A model generated the notes under the pieces. That model did no database searches, was not told the origin of the DNA, and saw nothing but the letters and a program-made list of their open reading frames with translations. From Methylotenera_A sp044222005 (lineage in GTDB: Bacteria; Pseudomonadota; Gammaproteobacteria; Burkholderiales; Methylophilaceae), in the NCBI GenBank assembly GCA_044222005.1, contig JBGANY010000005.1, forward strand, positions 1 to 64,000: a DNA stretch of 64,000 bases, given 5' to 3'. Of the stretch, positions 15,038 through 23,737 are shown one piece after another. Both the position numbers and the translations under genes were made by a program. The number at the start of each line of letters is the position of its first letter. Position 1 is the stretch's first letter.

Positions 15038-18013
15038 ATGAATAAAATAATCAAATATGCGCTTTACGGCATTGGCGGCATTATTGTTTTGGTACTGATG
15101 ATTGCCGGCTATTTTGCTGCCACATTCAACCCAAACGACTACAAAGACGAAATCGTTAAATTAGTCAAAGACAAGAAAGAGCGCACGCTGCATATCGATG
15201 GCGACATCAAGCTAAGTTTCTGGCCAAAAATCGGTGCCGACCTTGGCAAATTATCCCTCTCGGAACACAAGTCTGACAAAGAATTCGCCTCGGTCAACAG
15301 CGTGAAAGTCGCGCTCGCCGTAATGCCTTTGCTTAAAAAAGAGCTGGTGGTAGACACCGTTTATGTAGATGGCGCAAAAGCCAATATCATCAAATACAAA
15401 GACGGCACCACCAATTTTGATGACTTGCTTAGCAAAGACGAAGAAGAAACCAAAATCAAATTCGATATTGACGGTGTCAATGTCACCAACTCTGAAGTGC
15501 GATACACCGATGAGGCCACCGGCGCGACTTATAATGTCACCAAATTCAACATGCAATCCGGCCATATCGCACTTGCTGAGCCGGTTGATTTGGACACAAA
15601 CTTTACGCTCACCTCAAACAAGCCCGAAACAGCCGCCAATATCAATCTTAAAGGTAATTTCCTGATAGACCCGGAAACCAAGCATTTTAAGGTCAAGGGC
15701 CTGGATAGCCATATCGTGGGTGACATGCTGAGCGGTAAAAGCATGGATATTAAGGCTAGCGGCGATGTGGACGCCAAGCCGGAGCTGATGGAATTTCTGG
15801 TGGATGACTTGAAATTTGTAGCCTCCGGTTTGTTCGATGGCGCCAAGCAAAGCATCGACCTGAGCGCTCCGGCGCTTACTATCCAAAAAGACGAGGTAAG
15901 CAGCAAAAAAGTAACCGTTAGCTTGAGTCAGGTCAAATCGGGCGATACATTCAAAGCCAATATGGTGCTGGCCGACATGAAAGGCTCTCCCAAAGCCCTG
16001 CAAAGCAGCGGCATTACGGGTGACTTATCTGCCGTACAAGGTAAGCGTACCATCACGGGCACATTCTCGTCGCCATTTACGGGCAACATCGAAAGCCTAG
16101 TATTTGATATTCCAAAACTAGCGGGTAATCTGGATATTAAAGACCCCAGCCTGCCAAACGGCGGCATGAAAGGCACATTTAATTTAGGCGCTCATGCCGA
16201 TATTAAGAATGAAACTGCAAACAGCAAGTTTAATTTAAACATCGCTGAAACCAAGCTTAACGGCGACGTGGCTGTTACCAGTTTTAAAAAACCTAATATT
16301 AAATTCAACGTAAATGCGGATAAGCTGGATTTGAATAAACTGCTGGCAAAATCTGACGCGCCTGCCAAAGCCAATGACAAGCCTGCGGACATGTCTGCGC
16401 TTAAAAACATGTTCCTGGATGGCAAGCTCAATGTGGGCAGCATTGCATATGACAAATACCGTATTTCAGGCCTGAATGTCAGCATAAAAGCGGATGGCGA
16501 AAAACTGGTCTTAAGCGGTTTGAATGTGAAGGTGGATGATAGCCGGATTAAAGGTAATTTTGGAATCAGCCACTTCGCAAAACCGCTTTACACCTTTGAT
16601 CTGGACATTGATAACGTGGATGTCGATAAATATGTTGTGGCAGGTGCAAATGCCAAAAAAGATGCCGACAAGCCGCTTGATTTAAGCGCGCTTAAAGCGC
16701 TCAACGCAGACGGCTCGATACGCATCGGCAATCTTAAATACGGCAAAACCAAAGCATCCAATATCCGTATCGACTTAAAGGCAGACGGCCAGAAGTTGAA
16801 CTTAAGCCCGCTGGCTGCCAAGGTAGATGACAGCCAAATTCATGCAGATGTAGGTATCACACGTTTTAACGACCCGATCTACAGCTTTAACGTGAACGTC
16901 GATAAATTAGATGCTGACAGGTACATCACAAAAAGTGAAAAACCGGCCGAAAAAAGCGCTGCCGACACGCCGATCGATTTGAGTGCGCTAAAAAAGCTTA
17001 ACGCGTCTGGCGACGCGAAAATCGGCTGGCTAAAACTTGCCAACGTCACAACCCAGAACGTCAACATCGGGCTTAAAGCAGATAGCGGACTGGTGACAGT
17101 TTCGCCGTTTGCCGCCAATTTGTATCAGGGCAGCATGAGCGGCATGCTTAAGGTAGATGCGCGTACTACGCCCAGCATCGCATTTAAGCAAACCATGAAA
17201 GGCGTTTCGATCGGGCCGCTGATGGTGGATGCGATTAATAACGACATGCTTTCCGGCACCGGCACCGTCAATATTGACGTGACGACACAAGGCAACAGTG
17301 TGGGCGCACTTAAAAAAGGCTTGCTGGGTAATGCCTCGCTTAACGTGGCAGACGGCGCGCTAAAGGGCGTGGATATTGCAGGCAGCATTCGTGAGCTTAA
17401 AAACAAGGTGAATGTGTTTAAAACCAAAGAGGCGGATGCAGATAAATCCAAGAAAACCGACTTTAGTGAACTCACCGCCACGTTTGATATTAAGAACGGT
17501 GTTGCACATAACGAGGATTTAGCGATGAAAGCCCCCGTGCTGCGCCTAGCCAAAGGCGATAGCCGTGGCGACATTGACATTGGCAGTGAAAAAATCAACT
17601 ACACCGCAAAACCTACGGTTGTAAAATCACTTAAAGGTCAGGGTGGTGCGGACCTTGATGAACTGAGCGGAATTCCCATTCCCATTAAAATCAGCGGCAC
17701 ATTTGCAAATCCCAAATATGGCATGGATTTTACTGCAATCGCTTCTGGCTTGGCACAATCGAAACTGCTGGATAAAGTTGGGGGTGAAAAAGGGGCTGCC
17801 GTTAAAGAATTGATTGGCGGCGGCGACAAAGCAGAAGCGCTTAAAGGCTTGTTAGGTAAGAAAAAAGCCACCGAAGCCCCTGCACCCACAGCACCTGCCG
17901 GTACCGAGGCTGCGCCAGCACAACCCGCAGCGCCCGCAGAGGAGCCAAAGTCTGCTGAAGAAATCGCTAAAGAAAAAGCTGAAAAGAAACTCAAAAAATT
18001 GCTCAAATTTTAA
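15038..18013 (+). CDS. asmA: AsmA family envelope protein
   Basis: A 991-residue protein with one N-terminal membrane helix (residues about 7-28) followed by a long beta-rich periplasmic region and the AsmA C-terminal domain (I-S-G-T-F-A-N-P-K-Y-G near 895). Residues about 448-740 contain three consecutive units of about 97 residues, each opening with [MD]-[SL]-[SD]-x-L-S-A-L-K and containing K-A-D-G-x-K-L. The tail is A/P-rich then K-rich. AsmA-like proteins form long grooves implicated in lipid transport to the outer membrane. It is followed after two bases by mutY. Confidence 0.88.
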   Translation: MNKIIKYALYGIGGIIVLVLMIAGYFAATFNPNDYKDEIVKLVKDKKERTLHIDGDIKLSFWPKIGADLGKLSLSEHKSDKEFASVNSVKVALAVMPLLKKELVVDTVYVDGAKANIIKYKDGTTNFDDLLSKDEEETKIKFDIDGVNVTNSEVRYTDEATGATYNVTKFNMQSGHIALAEPVDLDTNFTLTSNKPETAANINLKGNFLIDPETKHFKVKGLDSHIVGDMLSGKSMDIKASGDVDAKPELMEFLVDDLKFVASGLFDGAKQSIDLSAPALTIQKDEVSSKKVTVSLSQVKSGDTFKANMVLADMKGSPKALQSSGITGDLSAVQGKRTITGTFSSPFTGNIESLVFDIPKLAGNLDIKDPSLPNGGMKGTFNLGAHADIKNETANSKFNLNIAETKLNGDVAVTSFKKPNIKFNVNADKLDLNKLLAKSDAPAKANDKPADMSALKNMFLDGKLNVGSIAYDKYRISGLNVSIKADGEKLVLSGLNVKVDDSRIKGNFGISHFAKPLYTFDLDIDNVDVDKYVVAGANAKKDADKPLDLSALKALNADGSIRIGNLKYGKTKASNIRIDLKADGQKLNLSPLAAKVDDSQIHADVGITRFNDPIYSFNVNVDKLDADRYITKSEKPAEKSAADTPIDLSALKKLNASGDAKIGWLKLANVTTQNVNIGLKADSGLVTVSPFAANLYQGSMSGMLKVDARTTPSIAFKQTMKGVSIGPLMVDAINNDMLSGTGTVNIDVTTQGNSVGALKKGLLGNASLNVADGALKGVDIAGSIRELKNKVNVFKTKEADADKSKKTDFSELTATFDIKNGVAHNEDLAMKAPVLRLAKGDSRGDIDIGSEKINYTAKPTVVKSLKGQGGADLDELSGIPIPIKISGTFANPKYGMDFTAIASGLAQSKLLDKVGGEKGAAVKELIGGGDKAEALKGLLGKKKATEAPAPTAPAGTEAAPAQPAAPAEEPKSAEEIAKEKAEKKLKKLLKF

Positions 18014-18015
18014 CC

Positions 18016-19014
18016 ATGCCGGCTTTTGCTGACAAGATTATTGCCTGGCAAAAACTGCATGGCCGCCATGATTTACCCTGGCAAAATACGGCCGACCCTT
18101 ACGCCATCTGGGTGTCTGAAATCATGCTGCAACAAACGCAGGTGGCTGCTGTTATTGGTTATTACACTAAATTTATGCAGCGATTTCCTACCATTGCTGC
18201 ACTTGCAGCAGCGACCCAAGAAGAAGTTTTACAGTCCTGGAGCGGGCTTGGTTATTACTCACGTGCGCGCAATTTGCATAATGCCGCACAAAAAATCATA
18301 GATGAGTTTTCAGGAAATTTCCCGACACGATTTGATGATATTTTAAGCCTGCCTGGCATTGGCCGCTCCACTGCTGCCGCCATTTCCACTTTTGCGTTTA
18401 ACCTGCCCATGCCGATTTTGGATGGCAATGTAAAGCGTGTATTTGCGCGGCATTTTCTGATTCAAGGCTGGCCCGGCTTACTCAACATTGAAAAAGAGAT
18501 GTGGGAAATTGCCAGCCGTGAAAATCCTGATGAAGAAGCAGGTGCATATACGCAAGGACTGATGGATTTGGGCGCCACACTATGCGTGCGTTCACGCCCT
18601 CGGTGCGATGCATGTCCGGCAATGGTGACGTGCCAGGCGCATGCACTGCAGCAAACGCAAGCGTTACCCACGCCTAAACCACGCAAAACGCTGCCCGAGC
18701 GCAGCACCACCATGCTGTTATATTTCCATGCTAACGAGGTAATGCTGCAGAAGCGCGCCAATACCGGAATTTGGGGCGGCTTATGGAGTTTTCCGGAAGC
18801 TGATGCCGCGCCGGATAATGCGCAGATGCTGCCCAAGTTCACACACACCTTTACGCATTTTAAGTTGAACATTCAACCGGTGCTGATTCAAACAGGCAAC
18901 CAGCTAAGTGCGCCAAACACCTTATGGATAGGGCTTGATGAGGCCATCCATGCGGCCATTCCCACCCCGGTCAGAAAAATTTTGCTGAATCTAAAAAAGA
19001 AAAAAGCAGCCTGA
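18016..19014 (+). CDS. mutY: A/G-specific adenine glycosylase MutY
   Basis: Removes adenine opposite 8-oxoguanine. Visible are the E-I-M-L-Q-Q-T-Q-V helix, the helix-hairpin-helix L-P-G-I-G-R-S-T-A-A-A-I with the catalytic aspartate in P-I-L-D-G-N-V, and the 4Fe-4S loop C-x6-C-x2-C-x5-C (C-V-R-S-R-P-R-C-D-A-C-P-A-M-V-T-C). A C-terminal NUDIX-like domain (W-G-G-L-W-S-F-P) follows. At 332 residues it is slightly shorter than E. coli MutY. It starts two bases after asmA, so the two are co-transcribed. Its last codons form part of the terminator. Confidence 0.95.
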   Translation: MPAFADKIIAWQKLHGRHDLPWQNTADPYAIWVSEIMLQQTQVAAVIGYYTKFMQRFPTIAALAAATQEEVLQSWSGLGYYSRARNLHNAAQKIIDEFSGNFPTRFDDILSLPGIGRSTAAAISTFAFNLPMPILDGNVKRVFARHFLIQGWPGLLNIEKEMWEIASRENPDEEAGAYTQGLMDLGATLCVRSRPRCDACPAMVTCQAHALQQTQALPTPKPRKTLPERSTTMLLYFHANEVMLQKRANTGIWGGLWSFPEADAAPDNAQMLPKFTHTFTHFKLNIQPVLIQTGNQLSAPNTLWIGLDEAIHAAIPTPVRKILLNLKKKKAA

Positions 19015-19026
19015 GCTGCTTTTTTA
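18999..19026. terminator. Bidirectional terminator
   Basis: AAAAAAGCAGC-ctga-GCTGCTTTTTT overlaps the end of mutY and ends just before the stop codon of the convergent small gene. It can serve both. Confidence 0.9.
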
Positions 19027-19257
19027 TTAATGCATCCGGGACTGCAGGATTCTATCTGCCAGCATTTGAAAGCGCGGCGATACAAATTTCCTGCTTTGCG
19101 AACCGGTATCCGCGATGCTCAGCAACTCCTCTATTGCTGATCGGAATCCCAACTCAAACAGCCAGTAATCTGATTCATCAATCGCGGATTTCTTGTCCGC
19201 ATTCACGTCCTCGCAAAGCCGTTCGAACGCTTCCATACATACATTACGTTCTGCCAT
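19027..19257 (-). CDS. Hypothetical 76-residue protein
   Basis: Family not recognised. The protein is acidic and mostly helical, with no signal peptide or membrane segment; two cysteines lie near the N terminus (C7, C15). A strong GGAGGG ribosome site lies six bases before ATG 19257, and the gene ends exactly at a bidirectional terminator, which supports translation. The gene upstream in the same direction is the Fae homologue, 96 bases away. Confidence 0.65.
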   Translation of the reverse strand: MAERNVCMEAFERLCEDVNADKKSAIDESDYWLFELGFRSAIEELLSIADTGSQSRKFVSPRFQMLADRILQSRMH

Positions 19258-19353
19258 ATGCCCTCCAAGTTTTATCTTATTGGTTTATAGTAAAAACCTT
19301 TGGGCACTTTGGCAAGAGTTATGTTATTTTTGTTCACGGCTTACTTTTGATGC

Positions 19354-19905
19354 CTATTTCTGATCCCAGGAATCTTCCCACATGCAATGCTTGATTTTAT
19401 GGCGATTGGCAATCAGCTCATCAATGCTTGGCTCATCGTTCAAGGCACGCTTGATCGCCAATTTAGTCGCATCGTAGTTGTTTTTGTACATATCGGCTTT
19501 GTCCAATTTGCCTTCTTTTTCCAAGGGAATACAGCCTGGATCAATCCACACCAGACTGATGATGCATAAATCGTTCGCTTGGTCTTTAGGAATGATGCCT
19601 TCGATCACGCAATCCAGAATCGCATCGGCTGTCGCTGCCTGCACTACGCCGCCGAACAAACCTACATCGGTGCTACCCTTCAAAGTCACTTTTGGCACGG
19701 TCATGCATACCGGGCGCACAAGCTGGTTGATATCACGCACGGCAAACATCGCAGTGTGGCCTTTGCTTTGCGCCATCAAGTTAGCAAATGCTTGACCTAC
19801 AGGACCATCCACAGCACCGATTAAAATTTCCGGCATTGCAGCGGTAACGTCTTTACCTTCTGAAAATACAGTTGCTTCGCCAGCTTTGAAAATGATTTTT
19901 GACAT
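19354..19905 (-). CDS. Formaldehyde-activating-enzyme (Fae) homologue lacking the active-site His
   Basis: A 183-residue protein matching the Fae fold: E-I-L-I-G-x3-G-P, A-F-A-N-L, V-P-K-V-T-L-K-G, G-x-I-P-x-D-x-A-N-D-L and a final N-Y-x-A-T-K-x-A-I-x-R-A. Fae condenses formaldehyde with tetrahydromethanopterin in methylotrophs. When aligned by the I-I-G / I-L-I-G segment, the catalytic histidine of Fae (A-H-I-D) falls on methionine 24 (A-M-P-E). It therefore resembles the Fae paralogues of unknown role rather than canonical Fae. The C terminus (H-C-M-W-E-D-S-W-D-Q-K) also differs. An AAGAG ribosome site precedes the start. A formaldehyde- or pterin-binding or sensing role is possible. Confidence 0.85.
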   Translation of the reverse strand: MSKIIFKAGEATVFSEGKDVTAAMPEILIGAVDGPVGQAFANLMAQSKGHTAMFAVRDINQLVRPVCMTVPKVTLKGSTDVGLFGGVVQAATADAILDCVIEGIIPKDQANDLCIISLVWIDPGCIPLEKEGKLDKADMYKNNYDATKLAIKRALNDEPSIDELIANRHKIKHCMWEDSWDQK

Positions 19906-19984
19906 AATATTCTCTTGGGATTCTCAATAATTAAAATGTTATTTTACCAAATGCTTGGCGCTAGTATCAATTTAATCCTTAAAC

Positions 19985-20404
19985 TTAATCTGCAAGCGCC
20001 AGCCGCATATCTACATGCGAAATATTGGCATCCATGTATTCACCGCTTACCACCTTGAATCCCGCCCGGCTGTAAAAATCGATCGCATATGTTTGCGCAG
20101 ACAGCGCAATTGCTTTACTGCCTTGCTGTTTGCAAATTCGAATCGCCTCCAGCAGCAGAGCCATTCCCAGCCCCATGCCTCGCCAGTGCTTGAGTACAGC
20201 CATGCGGCCGATTATCTTATAGTCAATAATTCGCGCGCAGGCTATGGGTTGGTTTCCAAACATGGCCAGCAAATGGCTGGCAGTTTCGTCCAAGCCATCC
20301 CATTCCAGATCAGCCGGTACATGCTGTTCCTGAAGGCATTGTTTTAGATGCGCTTGCAGATTCAACGGGTTCGGTGCATTATGCAGGCTATTATTTTTGG
20401 TCAA
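19985..20404 (-). CDS. GNAT family N-acetyltransferase
   Basis: A 139-residue GNAT protein with the acetyl-CoA loop H-W-R-G-M-G-L-G-M-A-L-L (residues about 74-85, pattern R-G-x-G-x-G/A) preceded by I-G-R-M-A-V-L and followed by A-I-D-F-Y-S-R-A-G-F. It resembles ElaA/YjcF-type small acetyltransferases. Substrate unknown. It is divergent from the doxX gene, with about 20 bases between starts, so the promoters must overlap. Confidence 0.85.
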   Translation of the reverse strand: MTKNNSLHNAPNPLNLQAHLKQCLQEQHVPADLEWDGLDETASHLLAMFGNQPIACARIIDYKIIGRMAVLKHWRGMGLGMALLLEAIRICKQQGSKAIALSAQTYAIDFYSRAGFKVVSGEYMDANISHVDMRLALAD

Positions 20405-20424
20405 CTCTATTCATAAGGTTAGCT

Positions 20425-20796
20425 ATGCAACGTTATTTATCAACACTTGCGCGTATTTTGCTCGCGCAGATTTTTTTACTGCAGGTTGTAATGCTCATTT
20501 ACGGTTTCTTTACCAACCCTAGCGGTTATCAAGAGTATCAGATGGGCTTGGGCAGCCTGGGCTTACCCGGCATTTTTGCGCCATTGATTATTCTGGTGCA
20601 GTTAGCAGGTGGCTTGGCGTTGTTTTTCGGCTTCAAGACCAAATTTTTTGCTATATTCATGGCCGTTTATGCCGTCATTATTTCCTTCCTGCTTAAACTG
20701 CCTGTACTGCAGTATCTTGCGATTTCGGGCGGCTTGCTGATGCTGTATCTAAATCCTGTCACCACATGCAGCCTGGATAATCTTAAAAAGAAGTAA
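20425..20796 (+). CDS. DoxX family membrane protein
   Basis: A 123-residue protein with four membrane helices. It has the DoxX signature: R-I-L-L-A-Q-I-F-L near the start, G-L-P-G-I-F-A-P, and Q-L-A-G-G-L-A-L-F-F-G-F-K-T-K. The start at ATG 20425 follows an AGG-containing ribosome site. DoxX proteins take part in redox or small-thiol metabolism in some bacteria; the role here is unknown. Confidence 0.85.
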   Translation: MQRYLSTLARILLAQIFLLQVVMLIYGFFTNPSGYQEYQMGLGSLGLPGIFAPLIILVQLAGGLALFFGFKTKFFAIFMAVYAVIISFLLKLPVLQYLAISGGLLMLYLNPVTTCSLDNLKKK

Positions 20797-20832
20797 TCCG
20801 CACGTCAGGAAAGCCGGCTGCAAGCCGCTTTC

Positions 20833-21756
20833 CTATTCCCACTCAAGTGCCGGGTAAATCGTATTCACATTGCGCCTGTTGGCAATATCGAATAATTTCC
20901 ATTTACCCTTTTCACTTGCAGCGGCGCTACTCATCGCAGATTCCATACTCTCACCTTTTTTGATGCTGGCGCGAATATCCGTTAACAGCACATTCAAATA
21001 GTGTTGCGCATCATCAAGTGCCTTAATCCAGTCTTTGGTCACTGGCCCATGGCCTGGTACGACTTGCTTTGCGGGGCTGCTCTTCAGCTTGTCGATTTCA
21101 GCAATAAGGCCCTTGATGTCGCCTTCCAGCACAGGCGTGCGTTCGATAAACAGCAAATCCCCCGCAAATAAAGTGCTGGTCTTATTTTCCATCACAGAAA
21201 CATCGGTGTTCGTGTGTGCAACCGGGTGGGCAGTCAGCATGAGTTTTCTGTCGCCCAAATCCAACTCCAGCGTTGTTTTAACGCTCACCGTAGGCTTTAC
21301 CAGTTCACTGCCTTTGGCATCCTCACCCAGGAGTCTGGCATTCAGTTTGGCGTATTGTTCACGGCGCAACTCCATTACGGTGGCCAATCTATCATGGCCG
21401 ATAAACTCAGGCTTGTCTGCAAGAAAAGCCGCATTGCCATAGATGTGATCCGGGTGCACGTGTGTATTGATGACATACAACACCGGCAGCGGCGTCACTT
21501 TGCTAATCGCCTCGCGCAGCTGTTTGCCTACTTTCAGGCTGCCGCCGGTATCAATCACCGCCACGCCTTTGCTGCCGACGACAAAACTCGCATTGCAGAT
21601 GTCGCCCTGGTAACCCTCATCAATATCCAAATGCACGCCGTGATGCACATAAATACCATTGCCCACATTCTCGACTGTAAAGGCTTCGTGTGTGGCCTGG
21701 CCGTGCGCGCAGCCCATCAGTGCAAACATGCTCATGATTATCATTAGAATTCGCAT
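20833..21756 (-). CDS. Exported zinc metallohydrolase, quinoprotein relay / SoxH-like
   Basis: A 307-residue metallo-beta-lactamase-fold protein. The N terminus has a signal peptide with a lipobox-like L-M-G-C, so a lipoprotein is likely. Zinc ligands are H-V-H-P-D-H (residues about 97-102), H near 180 (H-P-V-A-H-T), D in A-G-D-L-L-F, and H in V-P-G-H-G-P. It resembles SoxH-related hydrolases linked to PQQ-dependent periplasmic oxidation, which would fit a methylotroph. No PQQ gene is in the window, so this is inference from family only. It converges with doxX. Confidence 0.75.
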   Translation of the reverse strand: MRILMIIMSMFALMGCAHGQATHEAFTVENVGNGIYVHHGVHLDIDEGYQGDICNASFVVGSKGVAVIDTGGSLKVGKQLREAISKVTPLPVLYVINTHVHPDHIYGNAAFLADKPEFIGHDRLATVMELRREQYAKLNARLLGEDAKGSELVKPTVSVKTTLELDLGDRKLMLTAHPVAHTNTDVSVMENKTSTLFAGDLLFIERTPVLEGDIKGLIAEIDKLKSSPAKQVVPGHGPVTKDWIKALDDAQHYLNVLLTDIRASIKKGESMESAMSSAAASEKGKWKLFDIANRRNVNTIYPALEWE

Positions 21757-21864
21757 GACGCTTTCCTTTACTTTAAGTTACCGATTAGAATATTGCTTTT
21801 ACATGCAACAATCCGCTGTGACACGTGTCACATAAGCACTTGTTATTTACTCTGGGATATTACT

Positions 21865-22464
21865 ATGAATCAAAGTACTTTACGCTACACTAAGACAGCG
21901 ATTATTCTACATTGGCTCATTGCACTTGGTATTTTTGTGATGTTTGCCCTGGGCTGGTATATGAGCGAACTGCCTAAAGAAGCACCTAAACTCATGAGTT
22001 TGGATTTGTTTGATTTAGGCGTTTATACTTGGCAATTTACCGAAGAAACTACCGCCAGAGCTTTCTACTTTAATCTGCATAAATCCATCGGTGTAACGTT
22101 GTTTGCACTTATTTTGTTTCGCGTATTCTGGCGCATCACACACTGCCCGCCTGCCATGCTACCCTCGCTGAAGGCGTGGGAGAGAAAACTCGCTACAGGC
22201 GCGCACCATTTGCTTTACCTGCTCATGGTAGCATTGCCGGTGAGTGGCATCATCATGGCTACCAATAGCAAATACGGGATTAAATGGTTTGGCATAGACT
22301 TAATCCAAGGGTTAGATAATAAAGACATGCGCGAGCTATTCAAAGAAGCGCATGAAGTGATAGGTGTCATTATTCTGCTTGTCATTATTCTGCATATTGC
22401 TGGTGCGTTAAAACATCAGTTGATAGATAAAGATGAAACTTCAAAACGTATGTCGCTGAAATAA
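21865..22464 (+). CDS. Cytochrome b561
   Basis: A 199-residue four-helix membrane cytochrome of the YodB/CybB type. Likely heme histidines are in I-L-H-W-L-I-A (helix 1), N-L-H-K-S-I-G (helix 2), and H-E-V-I-G-V and I-L-H-I-A-G (helix 4). ATG 21865 is chosen because the family starts with a short polar segment before H-W. It probably passes electrons from the quinone pool to periplasmic or outer partners; no partner is encoded beside it. Confidence 0.88.
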   Translation: MNQSTLRYTKTAIILHWLIALGIFVMFALGWYMSELPKEAPKLMSLDLFDLGVYTWQFTEETTARAFYFNLHKSIGVTLFALILFRVFWRITHCPPAMLPSLKAWERKLATGAHHLLYLLMVALPVSGIIMATNSKYGIKWFGIDLIQGLDNKDMRELFKEAHEVIGVIILLVIILHIAGALKHQLIDKDETSKRMSLK

Positions 22465-22494
22465 TTAAAAAGCCCGATTTATCGGGCTTTTTAA
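22465..22494 (+). terminator. Terminator after cytochrome b561
   Basis: AAAAAGCCCGAT-tt-ATCGGGCTTTTT, directly after the stop codon and symmetrical. It could also stop transcription from the hemE side. Confidence 0.9.
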
Positions 22495-22600
22495 TTAGGG
22501 TTCATTTGATGCTATTAATTAGCACCTCCCGCATTTTAGTTACGACATAACCTGAAGGTTAGTCTTCACTGAAACACAGCATGTCCTTAATTAAACAAAG

Positions 22601-23665
22601 TTAGCGATGATATTGAGCGCTTAGCATTCTTACAGCATCAATCATACATGCTGCGTTTTCAGGTGGTGTCCACTGTGTGATGCCATGGCCCAGGTTAAAC
22701 ACATGACCATGGCCATGGCCATAGCTTGCCAAAATACTGGCAACTTCTTTCTCAATGGCTTCTGGCGTTGAAAGCAAAATCGCCGGATCCATATTGCCTT
22801 GCAATGCCACTTTATCACCCACGCGCTTGCGTGCCTGGCCTATATCCACCGCCCAATCCAGACCTAGCGCATCTGCACCGGTGTCTGCCTGCGCTTCCAG
22901 CCAGAGCGCGCCGCCTTTGGTAAAGACAATGCTAGGCACTTTGCGGCCTTCAGCTTCTTTGGTCAGGCCATTCACGATTTTTTGCATATAATTAAGCGAA
23001 AACTCAATATAGGCATTGTGCGAGAGTGCACCGCCCCAGGAATCAAAAATCATCACAGCCTGTGCTCCGGAGGCAATCTGCGCATTAAGGTACTGAATAA
23101 TGGTCTGTGCGTTCACTTCCAGGATATGATGTAATAGCTCAGGGCGCGCATACATAAGCTTCTTGGTATTGAGAAAGTCCGTACCGCCTTTGCCTTCCAC
23201 CATATACGTCGCAAGCGTCCAGGGGCTGCCTGAAAAACCAATCAATGGCACACGTCCATTCAAGGCTTTGCGAATGCTGCTCACTGCATCGAACACATAT
23301 TGCAGCTTGGCCATATCTGGCACAGCCAGTGCTTTAATGCTGGTTTCATCCGATGCTGTACGCTCAAATTTTGGGCCTTCACCTTCTTCAAAATACAAGC
23401 CGAGACCCATCGCATCCGGCACGGTAAGAATGTCTGAAAATAAGATTGAAGCATCCAGAAGTGGGTAGCGATCCAGCGGCTGAATGGTCACCTCGGTCGC
23501 AAAATCTGGACTTTTGCATAACTGCAAAAAACTGCCTGCGGTTTTACGGCTTGCACGATACTCCGGTAAATAGCGCCCGGCCTGACGCATCATCCATACT
23601 GGCGTGTAGTCCGTGGGCTGGCGCATGAGCGCGCGTAGAAAAGTATCGTTTTTCAGTTGAGTCAT
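22601..23665 (-). CDS. hemE: Uroporphyrinogen decarboxylase HemE
   Basis: Converts uroporphyrinogen III to coproporphyrinogen III. It has the full 354-residue length with the N-terminal signature M-R-Q-A-G-R-Y-L-P-E-Y-R, F-S-D-I-L-T-V-P, the conserved F-S-G-S-P-W-T-L segment, F-D-S-W-G-G, and L-Q-G-N-M-D-P. It lies downstream of gltD in the same direction but beyond a terminator, so it is probably a separate transcript. Confidence 0.97.
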   Translation of the reverse strand: MTQLKNDTFLRALMRQPTDYTPVWMMRQAGRYLPEYRASRKTAGSFLQLCKSPDFATEVTIQPLDRYPLLDASILFSDILTVPDAMGLGLYFEEGEGPKFERTASDETSIKALAVPDMAKLQYVFDAVSSIRKALNGRVPLIGFSGSPWTLATYMVEGKGGTDFLNTKKLMYARPELLHHILEVNAQTIIQYLNAQIASGAQAVMIFDSWGGALSHNAYIEFSLNYMQKIVNGLTKEAEGRKVPSIVFTKGGALWLEAQADTGADALGLDWAVDIGQARKRVGDKVALQGNMDPAILLSTPEAIEKEVASILASYGHGHGHVFNLGHGITQWTPPENAACMIDAVRMLSAQYHR

Positions 23666-23679
23666 TTTGTTTACCTAAT

Positions 23680-23714
23680 AAAAAAGGATGCAAAACAACT
23701 TAATTTTGCATCCT
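23680..23714 (-). terminator. Terminator after gltBD
   Basis: AGGATGCAAAA and TTTTGCATCCT form an 11-bp stem. On the minus strand it is followed by six T residues, ending the gltBD transcript before hemE. Confidence 0.88.
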
Positions 23715-23737
23715 TAGTTTTTTGTTTCAGTTTAGCA

